This document shows, piece after piece, positions 1 through 12,555 of a stretch of 64,000 bases of DNA; positions within the stretch are counted from its first letter, which is position 1; each line of letters starts with the position of its first letter. The position numbers were made by a program, and so were the translations under genes. Source of the stretch: Chenopodium formosanum (lineage: Eukaryota; Streptophyta; Magnoliopsida; Caryophyllales; Amaranthaceae); NCBI GenBank assembly GCA_024500155.1, contig CM044879.1:38399072-38463071 (forward strand), in the 5' to 3' direction. The notes beneath the pieces are model-generated. The model saw only the letters and a program-made list of their open reading frames with translations. It was not told the DNA's origin and did not search any database.

Positions 1-836
1 AGAAGAATAGTTCATAAATTCTTATAGTTCTCTAATCTCTCATTAAAGTACTTGAATTAAACACATCGAGTATATACTATATAGTTTAGTATTAAGAGTG
101 GTTCTGTCATCTCTAGTTTTAATAATTAGTTACATACTATTATAAATTAATCAGTTCATATTGAGGTACATTGAAATCAAATCACTACATATGAGATGCC
201 TGACATGCATGGTTCGACCTTTGGTTTTCTATAGGGTCATCTGATTAATATTATGTTTCTCTAAATAGAAAGATGCCAATTGTTTAAATAAATTAATTCA
301 GATTATATAATTAATTAGAAACACTAAGAAGATCAATTTCACTTTGCATACTAACCAAAAGATTGGAGCTCATTAAATAAAACCAACTTGTTATATTAGC
401 TACCTAATCCATCCGTCCCAATTTAGTTATCACTGTTTGTTGAAATTTTAAAATTGTCGTCAAGCTTTATCTAAGAATAAACCAAAGCATTTACATGTAA
501 TATTTGAATGTATGTATAGTACATATATAGGGGCATACTGCATAATATTGCTATGATATTAATACGTTGAATGAGGTCAGTGTATTTTATTTTTATATTT
601 AGAAAATCACATGTTATTTTAAATGCCTAACATAGGTAGGCTGGGAAGAACTTTTCTTTGTTAAACACATACTACGTAGTTTTTATATATATTCCAATTC
701 AAGCTAGCCATGCTAACAAATCATGTACTCCTGCCATCGTGAATTCACAGTCATGCAACGTATTCTAATTTAGAGTGACCAAAAAATACTAAAATTGTTT
801 TATAAACCCGGCTGAGAAGTATACATGTATCGCCAG
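1..836. other. AT-rich intergenic DNA, no gene seen
   Basis: No coding frame of note and no recognisable RNA gene or element. Only AT-rich unique-looking sequence is visible up to the SINE target duplication at 837. Confidence 0.6.
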
Positions 837-964
837 ATCAAACATATAATTTGTATGTGTGTGGGGGATTAGAGAGCCACAAGGACGGGATACCAGAATC
901 TCCTATAGAACCAGGAGGAAAGCTCTAACCATTTGAGCTATTCCTCACTCTCATCAAACATATA
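837..964 (-). mobile_element. tRNA-derived SINE, family 1, copy A
   Basis: The element body is 849-952, read on the minus strand. It is flanked by a perfect 12-bp direct repeat, ATCAAACATATA, at 837-848 and 953-964. The minus strand begins near 952 with a tRNA-like head containing a Pol III A-box (TAGCTCAAATGG) and ends with the family tail CTTGTGGCTCTCTAA. The same head and tail occur at 7449-7551 and 36405-36527. The A-box and tail are seen directly. Assignment to a tRNA-derived SINE is established family logic. The 3' end of this copy is diverged and has no long A tail. Confidence 0.8.
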
Positions 965-2689
965 TATACTTCATGTAGTTCATATAAGATTGTTAGAGAA
1001 AGGTGATTAGGTGAAGTTCAAGCACTTTCTTAAAAGAAAAAGAACTTGCATTAAGCACAGTTAAAAGTTTACTTAGAAAGAAAGAGACAGCTGACTGCTT
1101 GCTCAAAAATGGTAAGCATAGGATCGGAATAGTATGTGACTATGTATGTGAGCCATTACTATTGCTTCGAAGCATTATTTTTTGGCCTACTTTGTATTTT
1201 TGTGCTCTTTTTTAATTTGTAGGAACTTGCATTGAAAGTTCAAATCAATGCAATCTAATTTGTTAAAACTTAAAAAGTAGAGATCCCAAGTGAAAAGTGG
1301 ACTAGGATTCTCTATATTGGGGTGCTTACACGTGTCCCAATAACTAAATAAATAAGTTAATTTTCATAAAACTATTTTTCTTCAACTTGTTATTAATTTT
1401 CTATTGACATAAATAGTAATATCTTAGTTAAATGTAGTAATGTACTAGTTAAATAATTGAAGAGATGATCCATGCATGCTAAGTAACTTCAAACAAAAAC
1501 ATATGCTTTCATAATGTTTAATATGCTTTGAGACAGCTTTAATTTGACAGGAGAATATAATATAAGTAATATAGATTAATATTAAAATTATACAATACTG
1601 AATTATTAATATTATCATGTTAGTATGTTACAAATAATGTTTAATGGACCCCATTTAGAGTTGGAAATACAATAAAAAGTTTATTTAAGAGATGCTATCA
1701 GTTGCTTTACATTAGTATCTATCAAACCCTTGACACAGTACTTCATGCATTATTTATAGGAGACAAAGCAAGGCTCTGTGTATCACTCAGTCAACACCTA
1801 TCATGGACATATATTTTATACTAATTTCCCAAGATTTTAGGCAAGTTGCCTTGTAAACAATACTTAAATTCAAGTTTCTAACCTTGTACACACATAGATA
1901 GATATATGTGGAGATTAGGTTTCACTAACAACGGTTTAATTAGCTACGTTTACAAGCATGTGGGAATTTTTTTTTGATGATATTGCGAAATTGCATTCAT
2001 ACAAAGTATTACCTAGGTCGGAGAGTTTACATAGAGAGGGTTTTGAAAATTGGCCCAAAAAACGCCATATTTCACAAACGTAAGATATGTACCTTTGTTG
2101 GGTTGTTAAAAGGGTGGAAAATTGATTCAATGCAATAAAGATATGTACGCTATTATCTTACACTTTGTTTTCTCACAAGTCTTTCAATCTAGCCTGATGA
2201 ATGAGGAAAACGAAAACGGAGGGACAAAAGGTGAAAGATAAGAAAATTTCCAACACAAATAAGTCTAGTAATGAAATATTCATTGTCTTATGAGTAGATT
2301 TCTTTCCAATACATGTGTTGTTAAATTTTTCTTTAGAGTGTTGTTTGAGTTCACTCCTTAAAGTGTAATGCGCATACAATATTAGAATTGATATTTATTT
2401 GATCTTTTTCATACTAATCTTATCATTTTCCATTATATCAAATAATTACTCATTAAGTAATGGCCCTCTATACTCTTCCACAGATCTGGTTTCCCAACTT
2501 CATTCTTGCATTCATGTGGCTTAAATAAGGTCATTGATCATGTAGTATACTACTTGCAAAGTACTGCTGCCCATACTCTAGCTTGGGAGTACGAATATTA
2601 TATATTCGAATCTTATATATGCATGTCGATCAGCTGATAAGAAAGTAATTTTAAAGTACTAAGACTGTTGTAGCCTCAACTTTAATTAG
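965..2689. other. AT-rich intergenic DNA, no gene seen
   Basis: Short random frames only. A stretch near 1964-2115, read on the minus strand, ends in a short A run and might be the tail of a decayed non-LTR retroelement. I could not find a matching target duplication, so it is not called. Confidence 0.5.
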
Positions 2690-2784
2690 TACTCCCTCTG
2701 TCCCTTAATATAAAGCCTCTTTCTAACAATTATTACTCACATAATAAAGAGGAAGAGGTTTTTAGTTTAAGGACGAAGGGAGTA
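2690..2784. mobile_element. Stowaway-like MITE, 91 bp
   Basis: The element is 2692-2782, flanked by TA dinucleotides at 2690-2691 and 2783-2784. Its ends are CTCCCTCTGTCC and, at the right, GGACGAAGGGAG. The arms can fold back through a CCTCTTTCT / AAGAGGAAGAGG inner segment. TA duplication and CTCCCTCCGT-type termini are hallmarks of Stowaway (Tc1/mariner) MITEs. It has the same length as, and is clearly related to, the copy at 57546-57636. No coding capacity. Confidence 0.85.
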
Positions 2785-3641
2785 CAAAGCAAAAAAAGCT
2801 TTCAATCCATTTAAATTCAGATCCAATTTGAATTAAATTAGTTGAAATTTAATAGACTCTCCAGATACATGAAGTCTTACCTAGAATTAATAAAAAAAAA
2901 ATGTTGATGCCCATGACCAATAAAGTAAAGCTTCAAGTCTTCCCTTGTTGTAGAACAATTAGTGGGATCCACCTCACTAACAAAGTAACAAGTAATAACC
3001 CATTTGAAAAGCACAGACATACATTTCCTTCCTACAAAGGTGCTTCTTGTAGCATTAACACCTGTGATATACTCCACCAATCTAATTTATTCTTGATTAT
3101 TAGATTTTCAACATTTTAGGAAGTTCATATAATATACTTCCTATAATCTCTAATAAAGTAATTTACTTAATGTGTCATATTTTTATTTCAGTCTTCTTTT
3201 CACTATTGGTGGTGGAAAGGCACTAGTGGGTTGTACATGCATTATGTATAATATATACTACTATGTTCCTTTTAAAATTTGTAATAAGAACTCTTTGCGG
3301 CTTCTTAAACGTTAAAAGTAAATCTTTTGATCTATATTTCGAGGTGAAGGGGCAAGGTAATAAAATAAAGTCCTAAGATAAAAGTTTACTTTGATCTGTA
3401 TATCACAGGTTAAATTATTTAATTATAAACTTTTCAAACAATATATAAACACTTTATAAAATTAAGGGACTACTCTTCCTATTGCCATACGATTTTGTGA
3501 TGAAATTTCTTTTGGTCCTGTGAAGTGGACTCTCTCTTTTGGTTATCGATGCGGCCTAAATCTGTATTTAACACAAGAATAATATGTCTTTTCAGACAAA
3601 AGAAATGGAAAAGCTAGGGAAAGGAGAAAGGTTTTTTTTTT

Positions 3642-3673
<32 letters not shown>

Positions 3674-4972
3674 GGGGAGCCGTATGAGGATTATGTTTAT
3701 CAACTATGATATGAATATAAAAGGAATATTATGAAGTATATATAATATAAGAGAAAAAGGGAAGAAAATAAAAACCTTAGCTTAGGATATATATTGAGCT
3801 TTAGTTTATTGTTGGTGAGAGGAAAATGGGAGAAAGGGAACATTAAAGCCTAATTTCTAAGGACTTTTATACAAATAAAGTAGAATGCACGACTTTAAGG
3901 GTTTATAAATTATGAATATATCCATTAACTTCAAGGTTCATTGCATTAAGATGAGTTACATGCATGAACATTAAAATTGATCAAAAATTCCAAAAATTCC
4001 AAATTTTATAGTATCACCTACTCCGTTATTTTATTTTATTTTTAAATTAGCACAATTTGGAGTCTCATGTTTTTTAATGCATAATTTTAAGCATTAATGT
4101 ATTTAATTATTTTTCCATATGTATACAAAGTCTATGTTATATTTAAAGATAATGCATCAAGATGAATCTAATTAACTTGATTTAACATGATTATAATTTT
4201 CCGTACTAAAAATAGTTGAGTGGTACCTTAAAAGGTACATCACGAGACATTATTAACCTGACCTTTTCCAAAGAAGTGTCAATGGCATTTAACTCATAAC
4301 TATTAATTAAGTACCAGTTGATTTTAAAAATGTAGTTGGGACTATTAGATCAGTATCACTTCTCCTAAGTTGTAAGTCACGGCTAGTAATTTGCAAAATA
4401 TATATTTTATCACTTATATTGTTCCATTTAGATAACTTTATAAGATATCTAAAAACGATACTTAAATTCATTATCAACTCTCATTTACATCATTATTGTC
4501 TTTTCGACTTCTTATACGGCTGACGGAAGAAAGTGTCATTGTAATATAGATTTTCAATTATCAACATGATTACAATCTCATGACAAAAGGAAGAAAATCC
4601 GACCAAAGGCATTGAAATTCTACCTAACATAAGATATGCAACTTTTAAAATTATGGTGTATTTGGGCATGGCATTAATGTTGTAGATTAGGGAACAAAGT
4701 AGCTTAGTTCTTTTTGACCCCTCAAGGTTGCATAAAACAAAAATTGCCGAATTTTATGACAAGTGTTTTTTTGAATTCCGTTGCAAATAAAATCTCTATA
4801 TTTCAATTTTCAAGCTCTGACGGAAAACATGACATCCTACACTGAATTGGATGATTCATTCATTTCAGAAACCAATGCAATGGTTATGTCCGTATGTTGT
4901 ATATATGTACGTACGACTGTTGGAGGGCATCGACAAATGGTGCTACGTGTATATATACTTAAGCCTCTTTCA
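2785..4972. other. AT-rich intergenic DNA with a T/G homopolymer block
   Basis: No gene seen. A T-rich run at 3632-3652 is followed directly by 20 G residues (3653-3672). The remaining sequence is AT-rich without a supported feature. Confidence 0.5.
3632..3678. repeat. Poly-T/poly-G homopolymer tract
   Basis: A T-rich run passes straight into 20 consecutive G. This is simple sequence and its exact length is likely to be unreliable in any assembly. Confidence 0.9.
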
Positions 4973-6177
4973 ATTATATTAGGAAAATTTAATTCTAATA
5001 ATCCAACCTTTCACCGGTCTTATTTGATTAATCCAACCTTTCGATTATTTCTGATTAATCCCACCTTTACACCCTTTTCTATTTTATCCAACCCAACCGG
5101 TTATCCCACCTTCTACAGTGGGTTACCTGTCCACGTGTCTTACTACGGTTGATTGAAATTTTTTTTTAAAATTTTTTTTGTTTTTTAATCTTTTTTTTTT
5201 TACCCCCTTTCCTCTTTTCTTTCCCCCTACCTTTCCCCTCTTTCCTGCCCCTCACCTCCATGAAACCTGATACACTCCGAGCCACCCCAGCCAGCCACCT
5301 CTACCGCCCTTCCCCAACCACCCTAGCTACCCTCCTGCCCTTCCCTACTTCCCTAGCCACCCCAATCACCAACCACGACCAAACCCCCACCTAGTTTCCC
5401 TTTTCAGTTTCAATGGGTGCGGTTTTGGGCTTCAAGAATTTCGATGGATCACCAACCACGACCAAGATCTTCCCCTTGCCGCCCTGTTATATAGTCCGGC
5501 GGAAACCCGAAACCCCAACCTAATTTCTCTTTTCAATTTCGGTGGGTGGGATTTCGGGTTCAAGGGTTTCGATTGGTGGGGTTTCGAATTTCGAGGGTTT
5601 CAATGATGGTTTCCGACGTTTTCAAGGGTTTTCGACGGGTTGGGTTATTTCGAAGGTTTTTGTTGAGGATTTTCAGGGATTTTTGAGTGTTGGCCGAAAA
5701 GAGAGGGGAAGGGGGAAAAGTTGGCCGGAAAAGGGCGGTTAGGGGGAGGGGAAAGAGTGGCCGGAAAAGGGCGGTTAGGGGGAGGGATAGAGTGGCCGGA
5801 AGGTTGTTTAGGGTTTCCAACGAAGGGTTGGTCGGAACAGTGGAAAGAGTCAGAAAAGGGAGGTTAGGGGGAAGGGGAAGGACTGGCCAGAATTGGGTGA
5901 CAATTAGGCTGCCGGAATCCATGGGGAACTTGGGAGTGGCTTAGGGGAAGGTTGGTCATGGGTGGTTGCTTTTATTTTAAATCTTTTTTGTTTTGTTAAA
6001 AAAATTGAAAAAAAAAATTACCTGTACAATAGGTAACCAGTCAGGTTGGCCTAATAGAATGAGATGCCCCCTAAAGGGGGTAAAGGTGGGATTAATGAGC
6101 AATAATCGAAAGGTGGGATTAATAAAATAAGACCGGCGAAAGGTTGGATTATTAGAATCAAATTTTCTATTATATTA
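4973..6177. mobile_element. Non-autonomous Mutator-like element (MULE) with long TIRs
   Basis: The element body is 4982-6168 (1187 bp), bounded by a perfect 9-bp direct repeat ATTATATTA at 4973-4981 and 6169-6177. The ends are long inverted repeats of roughly 100 bp: 4982-5085 pairs with about 6070-6168, both containing CTAATAATCCAACCTTTC and a CCGGTCTTATTT segment. A 9-bp target duplication with long TIRs is diagnostic of MULEs. There is no transposase. The interior (about 5190-5950) is much more GC-rich than its surroundings and may be captured host sequence (Pack-MULE), but I recognise no source gene. The 120-codon antisense frame inside is low-complexity. Confidence 0.85.
5722..5806. repeat. 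GC-rich 36-bp tandem repeat inside the MULE
   Basis: The unit begins TGGCCGGAAAAGGGCGGTTA at 5722, recurs at 5758 and starts a third, shortened copy at 5793; the spacing is 36 then 35 bp. A looser copy follows near 5845-5890. It lies inside the MULE interior. Confidence 0.8.
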
Positions 6178-7435
6178 TTATTACCATATCATATTCGAGT
6201 TAATTAGGCCTTGTTTTTTTGGACTTATTTATATTCAATGTTGTAAAGTTTGACTTATAATAACAAGAATTTACCCTTTTCTAATTTTTTGTTCTTCTAA
6301 TTTGAAATATGTTAGTGACACAATAGAAATTTAAGTGAAATGACAAAAAGGATTAGGCGCTAAGATTGATTTTTTTTATCTTTATTTAAATAAATTCATC
6401 TAAACCGATCATGGGTTAACCATCAATCTAAATTTTTGGTGAAGTTAGTTCTTTAACATATATGGTAACAAAGACACCGTGACACATAAGTTACGGGTTC
6501 GAATCTCATCCCCACTTCTTTTAAAATGGAATATTAATTAAGCGTTGAATATGGTGGGGTCCATGCTAAATTCACACTTCAACACCAATGAACTTTCAAA
6601 TGAGGGGGCGTGACATAAATCGATCATAAATTTCAACCATTAATTTAATCTTTTAGTTGATAAGTTAGTTGGTCCATTAACATATATGAGGTTAAAAAGT
6701 TTAACTTTGTTGTATGTCATAATGATTACTTATGTGAATGACTAAGGTTTTCATGTACAATACCTTTGGTTATTTGTGTCATGGAAAAACATGTTTATTT
6801 CAATAATTATTGATAAAATTAATTAAAAATGAGATAGAGAGAGAAGTAAGAAAATTTTAGTACAATTTAGGAATCATGGGTTACAAATAACTTAATATGT
6901 AAAATCAATAACTAGTCAAGACCATTGGATTTTTCATTTGGGAAACTTTGTATTTACCGGGAAAATTTCATCAAACAAGTACATTGGTGTACCATGCACA
7001 TTGTACACTTGCCTTGAAATTTGCTCATTTGAAACCAATAAAAACTCGTCACCTCTTTGGTGTCTTGTACATACGGTGTATGATAGAATTTAATATTTGC
7101 ATGCAAGTTTGTTGTAATGTCGAGCCTTGTTTATATTGTGTACATTGCATGCAAGCTATTTCACATTGAAAAAAGAAAAGAACATCTTAATTAATAAAAA
7201 TAATTAGATAATCAACACAAAACAAAAATCTCCTTAATCAAGGATTATTGCCCTATCCATATTCATTACCTTTTTTACAAAGTGTTTGTACTGTGTTACC
7301 TCAAAGGGAATGATACACATATATTAAGATACATGCATCTATTTTTAAGTCATATTGCATGTAATAACCATTAAATTAAAGTATTACTTTAAAAATGGAT
7401 GACAATCTTTATTTGTGCAATAGTTAGCGTAATGT
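6178..7435. other. AT-rich intergenic DNA, no gene seen
   Basis: No coding frame of note. A lone GGGTTCGAATC at 6487-6497 resembles a Pol III B-box, but no convincing A-box or cloverleaf lies upstream, so no tRNA or SINE is called. Confidence 0.5.
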
Positions 7436-7564
7436 ATGCTTTTGCTGAGTAAGGGATAGCTCAAGTGGTTAGAGCTACCCTTCCAATTCCAGGTGATCTG
7501 TGATCGATTCTCATCACTCGCCCTTTGTGGCTCTCTTAAACACCAAAAAAAATGCTTTTGTTGA
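7436..7564 (+). mobile_element. tRNA-derived SINE, family 1, copy B
   Basis: The body is 7449-7551 (103 bp). It is flanked by a 13-bp target duplication with one mismatch, ATGCTTTTGCTGA at 7436-7448 and ATGCTTTTGTTGA at 7552-7564. It starts with a tRNA-like head holding a consensus A-box (TAGCTCAAGTGG), followed by a B-box-like GATCGATTCTC and the tail TTGTGGCTCTCTTAAACACC, ending in a short A run. It sits 11 bp upstream of a Tourist-like element. It is not a functional tRNA: no acceptor stem closes around the boxes. Confidence 0.88.
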
Positions 7565-7572
7565 ATATATAC

Positions 7573-7740
7573 TTAGGGCCTGTTATGATTTACCGAACTG
7601 AGCAGAACTGAACTAAACTGAACTCAACTCAATTAATTGGAGCTGAACTGAATAGAGCTGAAATGAATTATTTATGAGAAGAGGAAATAAAAAACTTAAT
7701 TGAAATGAACTAAAATTAAGCTGAAGAGAACAGACCCTTA
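7573..7740. mobile_element. Tourist-like MITE (TTCAG/CTGAA-rich family)
   Basis: The body is 7576-7737 (162 bp), flanked by TTA at 7573-7575 and 7738-7740. The termini are GGGCCTGTT and, at the right, AACAGACCC. The interior is rich in GAACTGAA pentamer-type repeats. A TTA/TAA 3-bp duplication with GGGCCTGTT-type ends is typical of PIF/Harbinger-derived Tourist MITEs. Relatives in this window are at 15394, 34273, 38844 and 58328. Confidence 0.8.
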
Positions 7741-10700
7741 CAATATTAGCTTCTTAATTATGATTATATGCAAATATACACACCTTGATACATTAATTTC
7801 CTTATATCTATACTTAGTCTATAATCATCCCGCACTAATCATCACACTAACCAATAATAACATTTAATGGTTACAAACTCTACGCATTTCGTAACTTTTG
7901 TAATTTGAATAACTAAATAAGGTGTTTCATTTTCTTGAAAACACACGTCAAGAGAAATAAGCTATAAGGAACTATCCGTACATTATCAAACAGACTAAAA
8001 GCTAGTTAGTTATTGAATCAACAACTCTATTAATTTTCATTTCACCAAAAAAAAAATTATGAATTCAACATCCTTAATTTATTAAACATTTCAACTTCAA
8101 CGTCACACAAACTATTCATTAACGAAGTGATAGCAACAAGACTACAACCTTCCACTTAAATAAAGAAAGTACGTCCTTCGTACCATTCCGTAAGGCATGT
8201 TAAAAGGTTGTCATTTCGAAGAGCAGTGATTTTAGGATTGTCCTTAATTTATCCAAAATTAGAAGTACAATCCATACATTAAATCACAATAATATCCATC
8301 AATCCATCATTGTGATGGAACTTGTCGCAACTTAATTGGTTGTTGTAAATCCTTTCAAATGGTACAATATAAAACCTAATTTCCTTTTTTTTAGGGAATA
8401 ATACCTAATCACCTAAAGAAACGACATCCTACGTAAGAATTTGTTCTTTTACACTTATTTTAGGAATTTAATACTTAAATTAAAAGACTTAAAATTTTGC
8501 TTACCTTTTAGATACATAATATATTCAACTGTGTATTTTTATACAAAATTAAGATAGTATGATCGTGTCTTAAGCTAGATAATGGTAGAAGTTAAATACA
8601 CTTGCATAAGGTTTTTTTCCGATAAAATAGTCATCGAAAACCAACCCCCCTCCCCCCTCCAAAAAAAAAAAAAAAAAAAAAAAAAAGGTTAAAAAAGAGT
8701 TAACTCATCTTAATGTGATTGCCTTTATTTTAGAGCTAATTTGCGAAAATATAAGAAATTATTTTTTTTTTCAATCTTTTTCAAAATAAGACAACTCACA
8801 TAAACGCAATACAATAAAATTGAATAGAATATAATACAAGATCGACTTCACTTGCCCATCGTTTTTGCATGCTTCCAATTTTTTCACAACTTTTGAAATT
8901 GGCATGGATAACTTTAGTTAGACAATGGAGAAAGTATAAAGAATTCAATTTTTTTTTTTTAAACAAATAATTAGGGTATGAAAGTCCAATCAAAGAGTTT
9001 GACTACAAGTAATTTTCAATTGAAAACCAAATCTCAATCCAAAGAAGTCAACAAATTTGTACCACAAAGAGGTGATATCGTATGCACTCTATAGTAGTCC
9101 AAATTTGAAAGGCCATAATATGTAGTAATATGATACAGTAGACCGTTATGTCTAGGATGGAGGGTTCATTTATTTCCGCTAATATGGAATGAAGATGTAA
9201 TTATTTTGAACTTGCTTTCTTAATTATGACGTGTGACAAAGCTCTTAAAACATATATCTATAAACCATGCTTGGAGTCATTATTATCCACATAAAATATA
9301 TAGAAGTCTACAAGTAATTAATAATTTAATAAATAGGATGACACATTTTAGGTTTTTTTTGCATGACATCCAACATCCAGCAGACCAGTTGGTACAATAG
9401 CTAACTTGTACGCGTAAACTTGTACTTAGTATGAATCTTTAAGTGGTTTTGAAACCACCCATAAGTTATGTTCTTATGTTTTAGTGTGTCAAAGAATGGT
9501 GTCTTGCTTATTTGGACTGTTTCAAACGAACAACAAAATAGTACCAAATTAGCCGCAAAAAAAAAAATGAAAGTAGATATAATGCTATCAATCTATCATA
9601 TTTCATCAAACGAACTATTTTGACAATGGAAATTTTTGAAAGAAGGACAGAATCATAATTTACGAATTTAATAAAAATTAATTAGATAAGCAAATAAACG
9701 AACTAAGCTGAAATTAATTAAAGATGAAAAATTGATTTAAAAAATAAATTTAAGATGAAAAAGATCGAGGCTAGTAGATGAATATGATATGGTTAGACTA
9801 GGAAAGGGCAAGCCTATTAGAAGCATCACGTGTGGCATGCAAAAAAACCTTAATTCAATATTATTCCAAGTACTGTAATACATGGTACATTTTTTTTTTT
9901 TTACAAGGTATTTATAATAAAATTCAAAATATAGAAGAAAAAAGAATTAGCACTACTATAATGTTGGTTTTAGGACCACATGAAGAGGCAGTACAGATCA
10001 TAAACAACATATTTTGTGAGCTTGATAGATTGTATTAAGGTTAACTAACAACATAACCAAACTAATTTGACAGCCTAATCAGATTCGATTGCTTTAAATT
10101 TTATTTTGATTGGTTATATAGAGATTTTATGTTATATTGATTTATTTTGATTAAAAGAAGCACAAAGACGTACCATTAGTGAAGGACAATATTCCTAATT
10201 ATATTGAATTGTAATCATGTAGCATTATTTTCTTGGTTTTTAAACTCTTACAAGTTACAAGTACAAGTGTATATTTATAAGTACACATAATTTATACGAA
10301 GTACTTCATATTGTAGTTGAAGTGTGGTATATACTGCAGCTAGCTAGTACGTCTATTTGGTCATATTTTTTTCTTGATTAATCGGCTAATATTCCCTATC
10401 GGTATATATCCAAAAATGGTGAGTCGAATGAAATGTGGTAAAAATGGTTTTATGTCATACATGAGAAAGTAAATCTTAACATTTTTGTTTTTGAGGAATA
10501 AGTAAATCTTAACATAACATTTAGAAAACAATATAATATAATTCAGATATTTCTCATGTACATGTACATACAATTATATATTATTGGTACAATAATACAA
10601 GTTATGGAGATCTTTATCTTTAAAATAGTTTAAAAAGATATCAAAAATATTTTATAACTAGTTTTATGACTTATGCATGGTAAAACAAAAAAAAAATCAG

Positions 10701-12244
10701 ATCGAGATCAGATGAAGTTTGAAAGAGAACAACAAGAAGAATAACTATTAATGATCTTCATTACTCTTATGTTTCTTAAATGAACAACTCTGTTCCTTTA
10801 ATATTTCAATTTTTTTTTCTTTACGAAATTTCACAAATATTTGATATCATTTATTCATTTGTAGAAATAAATATTTTTTTCACACTTAAAATAACAAATA
10901 TATCCTTACTTTAGTTGTTACTATAATAAGTGTTTGCAATCACATATATGAGTAAGTTTGCCCTTCTCATTCTTCCTTTTTTTCAAAAATTAAGATTGTA
11001 TCTATGTTGCAATATTAAATTAATGGGGGAGTATGAGAATTCAAATCATTACCTAAATTTATTGTTAATTTTTATTTCTGATTTTTAGTATTTTTAAAAA
11101 GCTAAAAAAGCAAATGATGTAGATGAGATTTGATTCCAGGTTTTAAATATCACCCTCAAAATTATATCCAACTAATTTAGTTGATCATTCACAATTTAAA
11201 TGATTTTTTTTTAGTGATTTACAATGCCGCTATTTTGAATTTTCAGAGTATTTTTTAATATCACTTTATATAATAGAATCACTGGAGATACGCCATAAAT
11301 GTGAGATATCTTTGCACTCTTGTTAAACCATTGTAAATAATATCAAAATCTCAATGGATTATGTTCACAATGCCTAGATATCTTAACACTCTTGTAAAAC
11401 CACTAACCACTATAAACACTTTGAAATCTCAACAGATTGCGTTGACAATGTCTAAAAAGTTACTTACTCCATAACTTTTATGAGCGTGTTCAATAAGGAT
11501 GTCTTTTTGGTTTGAAATTGATTCAATTAAAGCATTATTGTTATTAAGTGTTTAATTATTTAAATATTTGGATAACAATTACCATTACCTACATGTAACT
11601 GTTACCACTATTTGTTACATGCCTAAAACTTAAGGTAACAATAATTACCCTTAGTTATTAATTTGTTTCCTTTACTCTTTTGTCAATATTTGTATCAAAC
11701 ATAAAACATCCTTCATTCTTTACCTTCGGAATCTTTTTTTTGAGAGAAAAAGGGTCACAATATAAAGATTAAAAAGTGATAATAAGGAAATTCCATAATT
11801 AGTTAGACATAATAAAGTTTTCATTATTTTTTTTCATAATCATTAGAGTATCACATAATTAAACTCAATATTTATTACTTTTCACATTTAATTTAGGAAT
11901 GAATCATTATATATTTTAAATACAATTCCCAATTTTACAAGTTTATTTTTATAGGAATATTACAAGTAGATAATAAATGTAAATGATTGATCCGTAATTT
12001 TTTTTCTTTTTGAAAATTATTCATGGGTAACTGAAGAAATGCAGAATCCACAGAGCTAGGCAGAACAGAGAGCACACTCTGAGTCTCTAGGAAATTGGAC
12101 TAACTGATCTCCCATCTATTTCATAAACAATATTTTATTTACTTAATCAAAAAAATTACTCTTTTTAACCTCATACAAAATATTTAAAATCTCTACCCCA
12201 TTTCTTCATCATAATAACATAAAGTAGCACTTCACTTCCTCTTT

Positions 12245-12245
<1 letters not shown>
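7741..12245. other. AT-rich intergenic DNA upstream of the MATE gene
   Basis: No supported gene. It contains an A run at about 8661-8686 preceded by a C-rich stretch, and a degenerate tandem duplication at 11304-11450. All frames are short and lack recognisable domains. Confidence 0.5.
11304..11450. repeat. Degenerate ~73-bp tandem duplication
   Basis: Two adjacent diverged copies, both starting GATATCTT, begin at 11304 and 11377. Each carries CACTCTTGT, AAATCTCAA and a GACAATG/CACAATG ending in the same order. Several small indels separate the copies, so the duplication is old. Confidence 0.55.

Positions 12246-12288
<43 letters not shown>
12246..12288. repeat. 43-nt poly-A tract upstream of the MATE gene
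   Basis: An uninterrupted A run about 270 bp before the MATE start codon. Poly(dA:dT) tracts can exclude nucleosomes in promoters, but no functional claim can be made here. The length may be assembly-sensitive. Confidence 0.9.
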
Positions 12289-12291
<3 letters not shown>

Positions 12292-12331
12292 ACCCAAAAA
12301 AAAAGGGAACAAAATCCATTAAATAAAGGAA

Positions 12332-12343
12332 TTTATAAAAATA
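12332..12343 (+). promoter_or_regulatory. Candidate TATA box of the MATE gene
   Basis: TTTATAAAAATA lies about 220 bp upstream of the chosen ATG (12556). It is the best TATA-like match in the proximal upstream region, but the area is so AT-rich that chance occurrence is likely. Confidence 0.3.
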
Positions 12344-12555
12344 ATTTAAGAAGTAGTAATTAATACTATTAAAAAAAATGTACCCAACTTTCTTTTTTCC
12401 TTCTATTAATACTCAATCAACATCTTGGTGTCACCCTCACAACTTGAAATCTTAGTTTTGACAAACACAAATTCTCCTTCAGAGTGCTGTCTAAGGCAGT
12501 ATCTCTCTCTTTTTTTCTCTTCATTCTTCAATTTATCCAAACAAATCAAAAAACA

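Noticed and set aside
1964..2115. LINE 3' tail in antisense
   Set aside because: There is an A-rich minus-strand end, but no matching target duplication and no reverse transcriptase remnant.
5560..5944. Pro/Leu-rich and Gly/Arg-rich frames in the first MULE
   Set aside because: Low-complexity translations of the GC-rich tandem repeats on both strands.
7449..7551. Functional tRNA gene
   Set aside because: It has an A-box and a weak B-box only; no acceptor stem closes, and a target duplication and A tail mark a SINE.
12484..12555. Longer N-terminal start (GTG) for the MATE frame
   Set aside because: There is no ATG before 12556 in this frame, and relatives start MCN as seen at 12556.
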